DNA of 64,000 nt from the NCBI GenBank assembly GCA_021787035.1, contig JAJYMM010000062.1, positions 1-64,000 on the forward strand, written 5' to 3'. Positions 27,055 to 36,043 of this stretch are shown here, one piece after another. Within the stretch, counting starts at the first letter, position 1. Each line of letters begins with the position of its first letter. The notes below the pieces were generated by a model that saw nothing but the letters and a program-made list of their open reading frames with translations, was not told where the DNA came from and did no database searches. Origin of the DNA: Actinomycetes bacterium. Its GTDB lineage: Bacteria > Actinomycetota > Acidimicrobiia > Acidimicrobiales > Palsa-688. The position numbers and the translations under genes were made by a program.

Positions 27055-27450
27055 GTGGACCGACGGACCGAGGCGCAGAGCATCGAGAGTGAAGTCGATC
27101 CCGAGGCAGTCGTGGCCCTGCTCGCCCAACCGAGCCGCATACCCGAGTGGGCGCCGGCTTTCGCCGACGTGGTCATCGAAGAGGACCGCTCGGGTTGGCG
27201 AGCGATCAAGGACGGTCGGGAATTCAAATTGCGAGTCGTCGTGAACCGCGACGCGCGCACCGTGGACTACCTGCGCGAGGTCGCCCCCGGCCGTGAGGGA
27301 GGCGCCTACGTCCGGGCCGTGCCCCGTCCCGGCGGCGGCAGCGTCGTCATCATGACGCTGCCGCTCTTGGCCGGCGTCGATCCCGCGGACACGTCCGCGA
27401 CCCTTCGAGACGAGCTGAACGCGCTGGCCCGCCTGACTGAGGGCAGCTGA
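27055..27450 (+). CDS. SRPBCC-family protein
   Basis: A 131-residue START-like protein: AQSIESEVDPEAVVALLAQP, IPEWAPAFADVVIEEDRSGW, FKLRVVVNRDARTVDYLREV and GSVVIMTLPLLAGVDP. GTG start. No catalytic residues can be named. It is flanked by non-coding DNA and lies before the broken GNAT gene. Confidence 0.75.
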   Translation: MDRRTEAQSIESEVDPEAVVALLAQPSRIPEWAPAFADVVIEEDRSGWRAIKDGREFKLRVVVNRDARTVDYLREVAPGREGGAYVRAVPRPGGGSVVIMTLPLLAGVDPADTSATLRDELNALARLTEGS

Positions 27451-27582
27451 ACGCGATCGCCTGCCCTGGATCCAGGGGACGCGCTTGGATGGCACTTGGT
27501 TGGTGGCCCGAAGGTAAGATCGCCACGTACCGCACTGGTAGCGGGCCCTTCCAGACCGAGAACTGCAAGAGGAGGCCCACCG

Positions 27583-28121
27583 ATGCCCTTGTTCGAAATT
27601 CGCCCGTTCCAGCGCGCCGACCGTGACCAGTTAGCCGACCTCGTTAACGCGCATGCCAGCGCGGTGGTCCCAGGGATGGGGACCTCGGTCGCCTCCCTCC
27701 TTGCCAGCCTGGAGGCCCTGGGGCCTCCGCAGGTCACGGCTTGGAAGTGCGCCGCTCGGTCGGTATGAGGGGCACGAGGCTTTCGGCCCTCGAAGGTGGG
27801 GGCCCCGTGGGATACATCGAAGTCGAGATCCGGGGCCGAGCCGAACGGCTCTCGGGCCACGGGCGATGGGCCGACATCGGCAACTTCTATGTGGCCGAGG
27901 AGTACCGCCGGCGTGGAATAGGGTCGTGGCTCCTCGGCCAGGCGGCCGAGTGGCTTGAGCGTGCCGGTGCCGAACACCTCCTCGACTACACCTACGTCGA
28001 CGAGCGCAACCCTGACGGTATCGACCCGAGCGCGTACCAGGCATTTCTCGCGTCACGAGGTTTCCGGGAGCTGACACGCACCTGCCGCGGCTGGACCAGG
28101 GCCTTGCCGGGCAGGTCCTAG
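27583..28121 (+). pseudogene. Tandem GNAT acetyltransferase with internal deletion and frameshift
   Basis: The 5' frame (ATG 27583, ribosome site AGAGGAGG) starts FEIRPFQRADRDQLADLVNA and HASAVVPGMGTSVASLLASL, the opening of a two-domain GNAT protein. After about 27760 the frame changes and resumes in the second domain: PVGYIEVEIRGRAERLSGHG, WADIGNFYVAEEYRRRGIGS (acetyl-CoA motif RRRGIGSWLL), then FLASRGFRELTRTCRGW. Most of the first domain is missing. Confidence 0.7.
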
Positions 28122-28136
28122 CCTTCGAGGGCTAGG
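28117..28136 (+). terminator. Terminator-like hairpin at the end of the GNAT remnant
   Basis: CCTAGCC-TTCGAG-GGCTAGG overlaps the stop codon of the GNAT frame. The 7-bp stem is perfect; no T-run follows. Confidence 0.4.
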
Positions 28137-28233
28137 CCAGCAGACAAGGGCCTTCCTGCCTTCGCTGGCGTGGGCCAAAAGCGATCTCGACCACGTGACG
28201 TAGTCGCCTGCCGAGCGAGGGCGCTATCTCAGC

Positions 28234-28277
28234 CTCTTTTAGCCTCAGGCTCTTTTAGCCTCAGGCTCTTTTAGCCC
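28234..28277. repeat. 16-bp tandem repeat upstream of the EamA gene
   Basis: CTCTTTTAGCCTCAGG at 28234-28249 and 28250-28265, followed by a partial third copy. It is AT-richer than its surroundings and lies 75-120 bases before the transporter start, so copy number could alter promoter spacing. Confidence 0.88.
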
Positions 28278-28352
28278 GGCGACGTGGCGGAGCACGACCA
28301 CCCGGTGGCGGGGGGCAGGCGTACCCAGTACACCGGGGTACGCTCAGGGCTG

Positions 28353-29363
28353 ATGAAAGGGAGCTCTCAGGAGGGCTCGCGGCCGCTGGTCGACCGCTAT
28401 TCAGCCCCGATCATCTCGCTGGCGGCGGCCATGTGGGCCACCGACGCTTTCTTCCGGCCCAACCTTGTCAACCCAAAGACCTGGGACCTCTCACCGAGCG
28501 AAGTAGTGCTCGGGGAGAGCCTGCTGATCAGCCTCTGCTTCCTACCCGTGGCGGGTAGGGTCGCCCGGGAACTGCGGCACGCTTCTTGGCGTACGTGGGC
28601 AGCTTTAGCCGCGATCGCTTTGGGCCCCCAGGCCGTCGCCACGGTCCTTTTCACCCAGTCCCTGACTTACGCCTTCAAGCCCTCGCTGTCCCACGCCGCC
28701 AGCACCGGCATCCAGTCGGAGGTGTACCTGCTCTACCTCCTCCAGCCGGTGTTCGGGGCGACCATGGCGTGGCTCTTCCTCCGCGAGCGCCGCCGGCCTT
28801 CCTTCTGGCCGCTGGCCGCCCTCGCGCTGGGCGGTGCTGCCCTCATCGTCTTCTCCTTCAACGCCGCGGCGCCGCGTTACCAGCTCCTGGCTGCCGCCTA
28901 CGTGCTCGGGGCGGTCGTGTTGTGGGCGGCGGGTACCGTGCTCGGGCGCTACGCGCTGGCTGGTATCTCCTTTACGACCACATCGGCCATGCGCTTTGTC
29001 TTCGCGCTCCCGGTGCTGATCGCCCTCATGCTTAACGACCAGGGAGTCGCCGGGTTCACCCATTACAGCCTGGGCGAGCTGCCCAGCTTCCTCGGCATCG
29101 CCTTCGTGCCCGGGTTCGTTGCCATGGTCCTTTACTACCGGGCGCTGCGCAGCACGCCGGCCTCAGTGTCGAGCTTCGCGGAGCTTGGGTACCCAGCGGC
29201 GCTCTTCCTCATCTACTCGTTGCCCGCCCCGGTCGGCTTCGGCTCGCCGCTGCACCCGCTCGAGGTCGCGGGAGCCGTCACGCTGGTGGCGGCGGTGACC
29301 GGGCTCAACGTTATGAAGGGCCGCGACGTGGTGACGGTCGCCGCGGTTGACATATCCGCCTAA
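28353..29363 (+). CDS. EamA/DMT-family transporter
   Basis: A 336-residue membrane protein with ten helices in two EamA repeats; examples are PIISLAAAMWATDAFFRPNL, SWRTWAALAAIALGPQAVAT, YLLYLLQPVFGATMAWLFLR and AYVLGAVVLWAAGTVLGRYA. The ERRRPSFW loop separates helices as in drug/metabolite transporters. The start is ATG 28353; an upstream in-frame start at 28284 would add a charged tail. The substrate is unknown. It marks the start of the part of the window without pseudogenes. Confidence 0.82.
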   Translation: MKGSSQEGSRPLVDRYSAPIISLAAAMWATDAFFRPNLVNPKTWDLSPSEVVLGESLLISLCFLPVAGRVARELRHASWRTWAALAAIALGPQAVATVLFTQSLTYAFKPSLSHAASTGIQSEVYLLYLLQPVFGATMAWLFLRERRRPSFWPLAALALGGAALIVFSFNAAAPRYQLLAAAYVLGAVVLWAAGTVLGRYALAGISFTTTSAMRFVFALPVLIALMLNDQGVAGFTHYSLGELPSFLGIAFVPGFVAMVLYYRALRSTPASVSSFAELGYPAALFLIYSLPAPVGFGSPLHPLEVAGAVTLVAAVTGLNVMKGRDVVTVAAVDISA

Positions 29364-29699
29364 GGCGCACGCGGAAGTCCCTTTGGGCGTGCTCGACCAA
29401 GAGGCTCGTGGGTTTAGCGTCCTTCGAACTGGAGTGGAGGGTAGGGGCGGTTTTCGCACCGGTGGGGCTCGGGCGAGCATGTCCGACCCGGGCCGTGACG
29501 GCGGCGCTCTTGTGCTACGGCGCTAGCGGGCCTCGGGCCATGGAGGCTGCTGGACGCCGGTAGTGCGGGTGCCGTCTTGGATATGGCCTCATGGTCCGAC
29601 CTTTCGTGGTTTTCAAGGGTCTTGCGCTTGCGCCCCCGTGCGAAGACGGTGACGGTAACCTTTGCCTACTTGGATAGAGCCGGATGCGAAGGAGCAACC
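29364..29699. other. Intergenic stretch without a recognisable gene
   Basis: About 335 bases between the EamA gene and the EAL/HDOD gene. No frame resembles a known protein and no strong promoter or hairpin is visible apart from the AAGGAG ribosome site at its end. Confidence 0.5.
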
Positions 29700-30962
29700 A
29701 TGGAAGGGCGCTCGGTGCCGTTTAGGGTCGGTCGCCAGCCGATCTTCGACTCGAAGCTCAAGGTTCATGGTTACGAGCTCCTCTTCCGGGGTGTGAGCCC
29801 CGCCGGTAGCGACGCGATGACGGCCGACGTCTTGGTGCACTCTGGGTTGGACCTCGGGCTCCCGAGCCTCGTCGGCAACAAGCCGGCTTTTGTCAACACC
29901 ACCCGCCCCTACCTCGTCGGGGAGCAAGTCATCCCATTCTCGCCAGGCCAGGTAGTGGTCGAGGTCCTGGAGGACGTACCGCGCGACCCGGAGGTCGTGG
30001 CCGGCTGCCGCCAGTTGACCTTGAACGGCTACACCCTCGCCTTGGACGACTACGTCTGGGGCGGCGATGATGACCCCCTCCTCGAGTTCGCTTCGATCGT
30101 GAAATTGGACGTCCTCGCGCTCCCGATCGACAGGCTGACCGAGGCCGTATTGCGCTGCTCTGCATATGGTGTGCGCCTCGTGGCCGAGAAGGTCGAGACG
30201 AAGGACGAGCTGCTCATGTGCGAGGCTCTCGGTTTCGACCTCTACCAGGGCTACTTGCTCTCGCGCCCAGACATAGTGGAGGGCAGAGCGCTCACGCCCG
30301 CCAAGGCCGCCTGCCTCCAAGCCCTGGACAAGCTCTGTGACCCGGAAAGCTCTTTCGACGAGGTAGAAGCGGTCGTGAAGACTGACGGCGCGCTCTGCGC
30401 CCGGTTCCTGCGCGCCGCTGGCGCTGGCACCGCGCGTGGCCTCTACCGCCGCATCCGTTCGGTGCGCGACGCCCTCGTTATCCTGGGCGAGCGCCGCCTC
30501 AGGGCGTGGCTCAGCCTTATGCTCCTGGCGGGCACCGAGGCTGGTTACGAGGAGCAGTTCGCTATCGCAATGGCCCGCGCCCGGATGGCAGAGCTGCTTG
30601 CCGAGCAGGTCGCCCCATACCTAGCCGACGCAGCGTTCACCGTCGGCCTCGTCTCGTCGCTCGACCTGCTCCTCGGGGTGCCGCTACCCGCTGTCGTCGA
30701 AGCAATGTCGCTCAGTCCCGAGGTCGGCCAGGCCGTGCTCGCCCGTTCGGGCTATCTCGGGGCCGTCCTGACCGACGTGCTCGCCCAGGAGTTCGGCAAC
30801 GTCGGCGCCTCATCGCTCTCGGGGCTAAGTGCCGGCGATATCAGCCGGTCCTACCTCCAGGCGATCGCCTGGGCGAACGACGTCTGCTCGGTGCTAGAGG
30901 TCTCAGATCCGAGCACGACGCGCGACCTAGCTCCTATCGGTGGTGCGCCCGTGGGGTCCTGA
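29700..30962 (+). CDS. EAL-like/HDOD-domain signalling protein (YuxH type)
   Basis: A 420-residue protein. Residues about 5-200 are an EAL-like domain opening FRVGRQPIFDSKLKVHGYEL, where the catalytic E-A-L is YELLFR, followed by QLTLNGYTLALDDYVWGGDD and GFDLYQGYLLSRP. Residues about 205-400 form an HDOD domain (RRIRSVRDALVILGERRLRA, then ADAAFTVGLVSSLDLLLGVP). The EAL metal and catalytic residues are incomplete, as in YuxH-type proteins, so it is more likely a c-di-GMP or protein-interaction module than an active phosphodiesterase. The start has AAGGAG upstream. Confidence 0.82.
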   Translation: MEGRSVPFRVGRQPIFDSKLKVHGYELLFRGVSPAGSDAMTADVLVHSGLDLGLPSLVGNKPAFVNTTRPYLVGEQVIPFSPGQVVVEVLEDVPRDPEVVAGCRQLTLNGYTLALDDYVWGGDDDPLLEFASIVKLDVLALPIDRLTEAVLRCSAYGVRLVAEKVETKDELLMCEALGFDLYQGYLLSRPDIVEGRALTPAKAACLQALDKLCDPESSFDEVEAVVKTDGALCARFLRAAGAGTARGLYRRIRSVRDALVILGERRLRAWLSLMLLAGTEAGYEEQFAIAMARARMAELLAEQVAPYLADAAFTVGLVSSLDLLLGVPLPAVVEAMSLSPEVGQAVLARSGYLGAVLTDVLAQEFGNVGASSLSGLSAGDISRSYLQAIAWANDVCSVLEVSDPSTTRDLAPIGGAPVGS

Positions 30963-31082
30963 CGTGCTCCGTGAGCCCGAGCTGGGTGGCCGTCAACACG
31001 TAGGGGCCGACCACCGCGACGACTGTTTCCACCTTGGTGGGCGCCGTGGCGGTGTTGGCCTTCGCCGCGGTGCCGTACGACG

Positions 31083-32042
31083 CTACAGATGGCGCTTGAG
31101 AAAATCATAGGCGCGGTCCCGGAGGTGCTCGGGGAACGAGTGCCCGCCGGGGAATATGACAGCCTCGAAGTGATCGGGGGCGTTAGCCGAGAGGTACGCT
31201 CGGCGGGCGTGGGCAATCAAGCGCTGGACGCCCTCGGCAGGGAAGATCCGGTCCGAACCTCCCGAAAACAGCATAAACGGTCGAGGCGCGAGCGAGGCCA
31301 CGATATCTTCGAGGTCACAAAGGGTCAATAAGCTCGGAATGTACATCGCCTTGTTGTGGTTGATACCGGCGGCGAGGATGTCTTTGATCGGGGCGAAGCC
31401 ACAGGAAGAGACCGCGGCCGAGATCCGGGGGTCCACGAAGGTAAGCCACAAAGTCTCTTGGCCGCCAAGGGAATGGCCAATTGCGCCGATCCGCGAGGGG
31501 TTCACCTCGGGAAGTTGCTGCAAAACATCGATCGCTCGGCCAAGGTCATGCAGGTACTTCGCCTGGAGGGTGGAGCCACGAAGCAGCCGGGAAGTGAATT
31601 CGAACAGCTCGTAGCGCTCCCCGACTAGTTCAGGGCTCGACGCGAGGAGGGGTGCCGGGGTACGCCGGTCCTCGAAACAGAGGTTGTCGGGGCATATTAC
31701 GACGAAACCGCGGCGGCAAAGCTCGAGACCATAAGGGTACATGGGATCGGGACTGAGGCCGGCCGGTTCGGATTTACCCCATTCGAAGACCCCCCCGTGT
31801 TGATGGCAAGCGACGGCCGCGGGCCATCCATCTGAGGGCGTGGCGCGCGCGGGGACGAGCAGCCAGGCCCTGACTCGCTCACCGGGTTCGGTCTGGTACA
31901 CGACCTCCTCGCGGACCACGCCATCTTGTCGATGAAGATCGTGTCTCGAGAGGTCCAATGAGCCACCCTCGGGCAGTACTCCGAGTAACTGCACCACTCG
32001 CGCTCGGAGCTCCTTGTAGCCCAGGCTCGGTTGCACGTCCAT
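31083..32042 (-). CDS. Dienelactone-hydrolase/acetyl-esterase-like alpha/beta hydrolase
   Basis: A 319-residue hydrolase. The strand WPAAVACHQHGGVFEWGKSE gives the oxyanion HxHGG, the nucleophile elbow is IGAIGHSLGGQETLW (Ser near residue 192), the acid is in SGGSDRIFP and the His in FPGGHSFPE. The long Tyr/Arg-rich insert (ELVGERYELFEFTSRLLRGS) is common in acyl-sugar and xylan esterase-like members. The start at 32042 is preceded by GGAGGGG. Longer frame extension to 32288 overlaps the GGDEF gene and is rejected. Confidence 0.8.
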   Translation of the reverse strand: MDVQPSLGYKELRARVVQLLGVLPEGGSLDLSRHDLHRQDGVVREEVVYQTEPGERVRAWLLVPARATPSDGWPAAVACHQHGGVFEWGKSEPAGLSPDPMYPYGLELCRRGFVVICPDNLCFEDRRTPAPLLASSPELVGERYELFEFTSRLLRGSTLQAKYLHDLGRAIDVLQQLPEVNPSRIGAIGHSLGGQETLWLTFVDPRISAAVSSCGFAPIKDILAAGINHNKAMYIPSLLTLCDLEDIVASLAPRPFMLFSGGSDRIFPAEGVQRLIAHARRAYLSANAPDHFEAVIFPGGHSFPEHLRDRAYDFLKRHL

Positions 32043-32061
32043 TGTCCCCTCCGTAAAAATG

Positions 32062-33702
32062 CTAGCTAATCCTCCCCGGGACCTGGTGAGTCGCGCCTTC
32101 ATGGCCCTCTGGCAGCCGGAGAGGGGTACGGGGCTCCTCGTGTTTGGCGGTGCCGGTGCCTGGGTGGCCTCGCTCGCCTGGAGCGGCCTTTGGCCCGTAG
32201 ATGCACAAACCGAGACGAGCACGCTTCGCGTCGTACATTGCAATGTCTGCTCGGCGCAAGAGCTCACGCGCTGTGCCAGCGTCCCCATCGCTCATCGCAA
32301 GGCCAATGCTCATTCCGACGTGCACGCAAGCGCCATGCACCTCGAAGGGCTGGGACAAGGCACCCGTGATGTCGTTTGAAAGTGAGACAAGTTCGTGTTG
32401 CGTGGCGCGCGCGCTCTGGAGCGCGAACTCGTCACCGCCGAGGCGGGCAAGGAACGCTCTGCCGCGCGTCGCACCTTCGAGCCTCCTGGCGATAAGGCAA
32501 AGGAGGTCGTCCCCGGCCTTGTGGCCGAAGGTGTCGTTGACGTGCTTAAACCCGTCGAGGTCGGCTAGGAGCAGTCCCACTTGACCACCGCTGTCGCGTT
32601 GGGAGGCGAGTGCCGTGGTCAGCTGCTCCAAGAGTGCGCGGCGGTTGTTGAGCCCTGTCAACTGGTCGCTCCGTGCTTCCAAGTAGTGTGCCGCCGTGAG
32701 GGAGTGCAGCTCCTTTAGTGTCATCCACATCCGTGCCATCGCAAGGGCCAGCGCGCTGGCGGCCAAGAAGGGTACCGCGGCTGGGCCACGGTGAAGTAGG
32801 CAGGTTATGACCACACTTAGCGAGACAAGGCCCGCGGCGACTGGCAGCATCGCAAGCCGCGGGGACGGTACCGCCGACAGTTGCCGTGGGCCGCTACGGC
32901 GTTGCCACGTCGTGGCGCCCAGGCCGACCAGGAGCAAGCCGATCAGGTAGGCCTCGTGGAGGGGGCTGGAGTCGTGGTAAGTCCTCGCCGTGTGCTGGTA
33001 CAGCGAGGCGGTGTTGGCGGCCAAGAGGAAGAGTATGCCTGAGAGGACCAAACCGATGGGCAAGTCAGGGCGATAACCGCCGGAGGCGAGGGCAGCGACT
33101 ACCAGGCACAATATAACCAAGTCAACGAGCGGGTACGACACCTCGATGCCGACCGCGATCGGCTTTCCGCTCTCGCGGAGGACTGGTCCAAACCAGAGCA
33201 CTCCCGCTACCGACGCCACAGTTAGGCCCACGATCAACCCGTCGAGACGGACGCTCAGGTGTGCCCGGCCGAAACACGACTGGCTGAAGAGGGCCACCGC
33301 CACCACGGTGACGGCAGCCGTCGCTATATAGAGGATCCCGCTTGCCCCGATGCTCGGTACCGGGACGAGGTTGCGGTCGTGGTAGGTGTACACGATGTCT
33401 CCAGCCGCATTGAGGAAGATGGCGAGGGCGGTTGCCGACCATGCCCATCTCGTGCCCTCGGACCGGCGCGCAGCGAGGAGTGCAGGCAGGATCGGGAGGC
33501 ATTCGGCCGTTGTGTAGACCCATCCCTCCCATAACGTCCTGTAGTGGTGGGGGCTCCGCACGGCGACGCAGGAGATGCCGTAGGAAATGACAAGGACGCT
33601 TGTGGCGGCTTGGAGCCACCACTCGGCGCGCACGCCGATCGGTGTGCTGGCGCACCTTCGGCGCGCGGAGCGCCGTCGCACCAGTTGCCGTCCTGGTAGC
33701 AC
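32062..33702 (-). CDS. Membrane-anchored GGDEF protein (diguanylate cyclase)
   Basis: A 546-residue protein. About eight or nine N-terminal helices (for example ATSVLVISYGISCVAV, SVRLDGLIVGLTVASVAGVL, LVILCLVVAALASGGY) form an uncharacterised MASE-like sensor, followed by a GGDEF domain (about residues 345-505): DQLTGLNNRRALLEQL, LLLADLDGFKHVNDTFGHKA and the intact active site ARLGGDEFAL. It should make c-di-GMP from two GTP. It lies 19 bases upstream of the esterase on the same strand; the EAL/HDOD gene is on the opposite strand nearby. Confidence 0.88.
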   Translation of the reverse strand: MLPGRQLVRRRSARRRCASTPIGVRAEWWLQAATSVLVISYGISCVAVRSPHHYRTLWEGWVYTTAECLPILPALLAARRSEGTRWAWSATALAIFLNAAGDIVYTYHDRNLVPVPSIGASGILYIATAAVTVVAVALFSQSCFGRAHLSVRLDGLIVGLTVASVAGVLWFGPVLRESGKPIAVGIEVSYPLVDLVILCLVVAALASGGYRPDLPIGLVLSGILFLLAANTASLYQHTARTYHDSSPLHEAYLIGLLLVGLGATTWQRRSGPRQLSAVPSPRLAMLPVAAGLVSLSVVITCLLHRGPAAVPFLAASALALAMARMWMTLKELHSLTAAHYLEARSDQLTGLNNRRALLEQLTTALASQRDSGGQVGLLLADLDGFKHVNDTFGHKAGDDLLCLIARRLEGATRGRAFLARLGGDEFALQSARATQHELVSLSNDITGALSQPFEVHGACVHVGMSIGLAMSDGDAGTARELLRRADIAMYDAKRARLGLCIYGPKAAPGERGHPGTGTAKHEEPRTPLRLPEGHEGATHQVPGRIS

Positions 33703-34059
33703 GGGACTTACTATCGGCCCTAGGATCCTCAGACTGAGAGTGCGAGGTTTGCAAAGAAGGGGCCCCGGCTAGTTCGCTGGCCCTAAGAGCCGAGGAGAGG
33801 CCTGGTGGTTTGCCGGCCTCGGCTGTCCTGTAAAGGTCACGAGCTGGCATTTCGTCAGCCCTCCTCGCGAGCAGCGCTCCAGTGGCGGATGGCCCGTCCC
33901 GACTAGTCGGCCGGTACGGCCCATTCTTGCGACTGGGCTCTCGACCTAGCTTTGGCGGTCAAGTTTCCGGGTTTTCCAGTGTTCTTGCGCCTAGTCCTCT
34001 CCGGTTGCGGTGATTATCGTCGCGGGTGGGCCCCGAAGAACCGTGCCTTGGGAGATGGC
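33703..34059. other. Intergenic stretch without a recognisable gene
   Basis: About 355 bases separating the GGDEF gene from the cytochrome b pair, both on the minus strand. No convincing frame, hairpin or repeat is visible. Confidence 0.5.
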
Positions 34060-35067
34060 TCAGTCCGGTCGCTCGCGATAGTACTGGCGCCATATGATCC
34101 GGTGGAGCGGGACCCACCGCGGGATGTCGCGCAGGCCCGGGATGAACGGCAACAACAGCAGCGCGAGGCTGAGGACGGTCATGATCCCAATTACCAAGAT
34201 GTCGGCATTTCCCGAAGTGCTCATGGGCGGCACCTGGTACCACATCGAGTAGAGCCACAGCCATGGTTGGCCCGGCCAGGAGCCCGTCTCGTTCATGACG
34301 CCCCACTGGGAACCCTGGAGGTGCTCGGCGGTGACGATCTTGTTCCAGTAGGAGTGGTCCTGGGAGGTGGCGGAATCACCGAGGAACATGATCGCGTTGG
34401 TGTAGTTGGAGCTGTAGAACGAGCCATGGGTGACGAGCGCCGCGTCGAGCGCCCCGGAGCGGGCCATGGCCAGCAGGGAGCTGAGCATCTCTGGCACTGG
34501 CCCCGCCCCGGCCACTTCGGCAGGGATGCTGGCGCTGAGGCGGAGCTTGCCGACGGCCTTGTCGTAAGCGCCGGTCCAGCCGCTCTTCTGCTTAGCGCTG
34601 GCGCTTTCCCACGTGCGCATGGCTGACGTCAGGGGTGGTGTGGCGGGCACGGTTGACAGCGGGTCGAGCACAAAGGAGCGGTCCGGGTGGACTGGCCACG
34701 ACACCCCGAAGAACTTCTGGAGGGATATTGGCCCGAGCCACTGAACCGAACCGCTGCCGTTGTTGAACGGGGGGCCATAGGTGGCGCTGGTCGAGGTGCC
34801 CTCTAGCTCGGAGAGGGCCACTTGGGTGAAGCCTGCCGGTTGGGCGGTGGCCCACTGGCGGAGCGTCACAGGTGGGTCGTCGGGTGAGGAGAACAGAGCC
34901 GCCAAGATGACGGCGATCCCTGCCACCACCACGAACGCGATCGTGGCTTCCTTGATGATGTCGTAGTGACGCAGGGGGCCCTTCCAGGGCCTGGCTTCTG
35001 CCCGCGCCCTTTGCCTGCGGCTCAAGTGGGTCGGGTTTGTCGCTCGGGGCTTGTCGAGGGCGCTCAC
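34060..35067 (-). CDS. Cytochrome b C-terminal-like partner with large extracytoplasmic insert
   Basis: A 335-residue protein with one span near residues 42-61 (ATIAFVVVAGIAVILAALF), about 220 extracytoplasmic residues (TLRQWATAQPAGFTQVALSE, LEGTSTSATYGPPFNNGSGS) and a second span near 296-316 (IVIGIMTVLSLALLLLPFIP). It follows cytochrome b with a 4-base overlap and takes the place of subunit IV, but no PEWY quinol-site motif or haem His pair is visible. The large insert is the distinguishing feature. I place it in the quinol oxidoreductase membrane module by context; its biochemical role is unknown. Confidence 0.65.
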   Translation of the reverse strand: MSALDKPRATNPTHLSRRQRARAEARPWKGPLRHYDIIKEATIAFVVVAGIAVILAALFSSPDDPPVTLRQWATAQPAGFTQVALSELEGTSTSATYGPPFNNGSGSVQWLGPISLQKFFGVSWPVHPDRSFVLDPLSTVPATPPLTSAMRTWESASAKQKSGWTGAYDKAVGKLRLSASIPAEVAGAGPVPEMLSSLLAMARSGALDAALVTHGSFYSSNYTNAIMFLGDSATSQDHSYWNKIVTAEHLQGSQWGVMNETGSWPGQPWLWLYSMWYQVPPMSTSGNADILVIGIMTVLSLALLLLPFIPGLRDIPRWVPLHRIIWRQYYRERPD

Positions 35068-35972
35068 CCTGCGACCGTCGCCTTATCGCTCAAGTCGGGT
35101 TCGCCAGACCCGAGGTCCTCGGGCCTCGCGTCTATAGGGGGTGCCACTCCATGGACCCTTACCAATAAGACGTGCACCGCGACCAGTAGCAGCACCGCGG
35201 CCGGGATCAATGAGATGTGGAGCATCAGGGCCTGGCCGAAGTTCATCGGGTTGATGAAAGCGCCGATCCCCCCGGAGGCGAAGCCGTCCTTGGCTTCGAA
35301 GGCGATCCACTGTGAGTCGAAATTGGTCTGGGAGATGTAACCCGTGAAGGCCTCGAAGATGGCGACCAGGAAGCACAGGACGCCCGTTATCCACGTGGCC
35401 TGGCGCCGTCCCCGCCACGAAGCCATCCAGAACTTGAACCACAGGTGCACGGTCATGAAACCCATGAACAGCTCCACCGCCCATAGGTGGACCGAGTTGA
35501 CGAAATGCCCGGCGGACGACAGGTGCCACCACGCCGGTCCCTCGAAGGCAAGTGCCAGGCCGGAGCAGACGACCACGACCAGGGCCGTCAGGGTGCCGAC
35601 CCCGAACACGTAGGCCCATGAAGCCACGTAGGCGGGCTGGTGGTCGGGCAGGAGCTTGGCCGGCGGCAAGAACCGCAAGCCAACTCGCCGCACCGCACCA
35701 GTCCAAGTGCGGCCACCTGCTGCAGCCGCCCCTGACCGCCTGTCGGGCTCGGGTTCAGGGGCCTCGGGTGACGGTACCGGGCGCGGTCGTAAGAAGGGCA
35801 CGGCCATTGCCGCGATGAAGAGCGCTATCAGTACCGCGATGACTACCAAGTTGGCCACCGAGACGATGATGAAGCCCCAGTGGAGGTAGTGGTCAGGGTA
35901 GTTGAGGTTGAAGGCGGCAGCGAGAAGGTGGCCGTGGGCCGCAGGTTGTGTGCTTGGCAAGATGATTGGCAT
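35064..35972 (-). CDS. Cytochrome b (N-terminal, bis-haem) subunit
   Basis: A 302-residue membrane protein. An N-terminal span (HWGFIIVSVANLVVIAVLIA) precedes a cytoplasmic linker rich in Pro/Arg, then four spans of the cytochrome b/b6 type. Two His pairs for the b haems are visible: VHLWAVELFMGFMTVHLWF and LHISLIPAAVLLLVAVHVLL, each with 13 residues between them. It should carry electrons across the membrane from quinol. No Rieske protein or cytochrome c gene is in the window, so the complex's other parts lie elsewhere. Confidence 0.8.
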   Translation of the reverse strand: MPIILPSTQPAAHGHLLAAAFNLNYPDHYLHWGFIIVSVANLVVIAVLIALFIAAMAVPFLRPRPVPSPEAPEPEPDRRSGAAAAGGRTWTGAVRRVGLRFLPPAKLLPDHQPAYVASWAYVFGVGTLTALVVVVCSGLALAFEGPAWWHLSSAGHFVNSVHLWAVELFMGFMTVHLWFKFWMASWRGRRQATWITGVLCFLVAIFEAFTGYISQTNFDSQWIAFEAKDGFASGGIGAFINPMNFGQALMLHISLIPAAVLLLVAVHVLLVRVHGVAPPIDARPEDLGSGEPDLSDKATVAG

Positions 35973-36043
35973 CTCCTGGTGCTACGAGAAGACCTTGGTC
36001 CCTATCCCATCACCCTTAGGTCTACCTCAGACGACGGTCCTTT

